Assembly (NCBI RefSeq): GCF_000517065.1
Contig: NZ_KI912105.1
Span: 983,334 to 1,047,333 of the forward strand
DNA from: Alkaliflexus imshenetskii DSM 15055
Lineage (GTDB): Bacteria > Bacteroidota > Bacteroidia > Bacteroidales > Marinilabiliaceae
Direction: 5' to 3'
DNA: 64,000 nucleotides
Position 1 is the stretch's first letter; every line of letters begins with the position of its first letter. The translations under genes were made by a program, and so were the position numbers. Of this stretch, positions 63,530 through 64,000 are shown piece after piece. The notes under the pieces were generated by a model. That model made no database searches. It saw only the letters and a program-made list of their open reading frames with translations, and had not been told where the DNA came from.

Positions 63530-64000
63530 TTACTGCGGCCCTTTGATGGTCTCAATCACCACCACACCGTTTGCGCCGCGGCTTCCGTACATCGAAGCAG
63601 AAGAGTCCTTCAAAACACTAATTGAGGATATTTGACAAGGACTAATATGTCCAATGGTATTTACAACTACACCATCAACCACATAAAGTGCACAACTAGA
63701 GAGTGTAATAGAACCAATACCGCGAATAATCACTTCAGGCTCACGTCCTCCACCCACCACCTGAACACCTGGCAACCTACCCCTAATCAAGTCAAACACA
63801 TTGCTATACTGGCAAAAATCGTTTCGTTTGCGATCCATCTGAGAGATGGAATTGATGATATCCTTCTCGTTCATATAACCATAACCCACGGCAATCTGAC
63901 GATTTTCAGGTGAGTCAACAAACTCAATGGCAACCTTCAGGGTATCTGGCAATCGGTTATTAATGCGCACGCGTCGCTTCTTAAACACATCGCTGCTAAA
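63530..64000 (-). CDS. TonB plug-domain protein, C-terminal part (cut by window edge)
   Basis: The frame stays open to the edge of the window (a GTG at 63988 could also be read as a start), so only the last 156 or so codons are visible. Residues VFDLIRGRLPGVQV, EVIIRGIGSI, ALYVVDGVVVN, ISSISVLKDSSASMYGSRGANGVVVIET match a TonB-dependent receptor plug. The protein ends right after the plug, with no beta-barrel following. Stand-alone plug domains of this kind end some M56-type or carboxypeptidase-regulatory-like proteins of Bacteroidota. What lies upstream is outside the window. Confidence 0.8.
   Translation of the reverse strand, partial: FSSDVFKKRRVRINNRLPDTLKVAIEFVDSPENRQIAVGYGYMNEKDIINSISQMDRKRNDFCQYSNVFDLIRGRLPGVQVVGGGREPEVIIRGIGSITLSSCALYVVDGVVVNTIGHISPCQISSISVLKDSSASMYGSRGANGVVVIETIKGPQ

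Overview
The window reads as chromosome of a Bacteroidota bacterium, most likely a polysaccharide-degrading Bacteroidales/Marinilabiliales-type organism. The reasons are two SusC/SusD pairs, a hybrid two-component system (HTCS), an amylase with a type IX secretion C-terminal signal, many lipoprotein signal peptides, -7 promoter boxes of the TAnnTTTG type and almost no Shine-Dalgarno sequences. Taxonomy below phylum is inference.

Layout. (1) 1-4170 is a graveyard of mobile DNA: an IS21 IstB tail, an internally deleted group II intron, an attC-like inverted repeat, a low-GC cassette-like gene with a possible PD-(D/E)XK nuclease core, an IS91-type transposase remnant and an IS3 transposase tail. 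(2) 4265-17500 is mostly housekeeping: a DUF2157/GDYXXLXY membrane pair, two related coiled-coil exported proteins, a nitroreductase-like lipoprotein, a methionine gamma-lyase-like enzyme, a DUF2752/TM2 pair, gcvP, an MBL hydrolase, pcm and a polyprenyl-phosphate sugar transferase. (3) 17594-37860 is a starch/maltodextrin utilisation locus around a LacI regulator. Leftward run susC-susD-susE, an esterase and a T9SS-exported GH13; rightward run an MFS maltose-type transporter, beta-phosphoglucomutase, GH65 maltose phosphorylase and two GH13 enzymes. (4) 38000-39946 holds an M28 peptidase. (5) 40019-63513 is a pectin/rhamnogalacturonan-type locus: GH29, CBM9-like protein, PL1-like pectate lyase, a DUF4957-like beta-helix lipoprotein, susD and susC leftward; an SGNH esterase rightward; an HTCS regulator leftward; then GH105, GH43 and GH28 rightward. 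(6) The right edge holds a truncated TonB plug-domain protein.

How the genes work together. In the starch locus, surface binding by SusE/SusD and cleavage by exported GH13 enzymes would feed oligosaccharides through SusC. Periplasmic GH13 enzymes shorten them, the MFS carrier imports maltose, and GH65 plus beta-phosphoglucomutase turn it into glucose and glucose-6-phosphate while saving ATP. LacI-type palindromes (CGCAAACGTTTGCG and relatives) lie in front of both arms. In the pectin locus, PL1 and GH28 cut the galacturonan backbone, the esterase removes acyl groups, GH105 acts on the unsaturated ends left by lyases, GH43 and GH29 trim side chains, and the HTCS senses an oligosaccharide. A 22-bp-spaced direct repeat (core ACCARWTTTTACAC) in front of both the susC/esterase and the GH105 promoters is a good candidate for its binding site.

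The most unusual items are the attC-like cassette with its orphan nuclease-like gene and abutting antisense intron, the shared HTCS-type direct repeats, the LacI operator set, and a family of TAGATGT-rich intergenic repeats.
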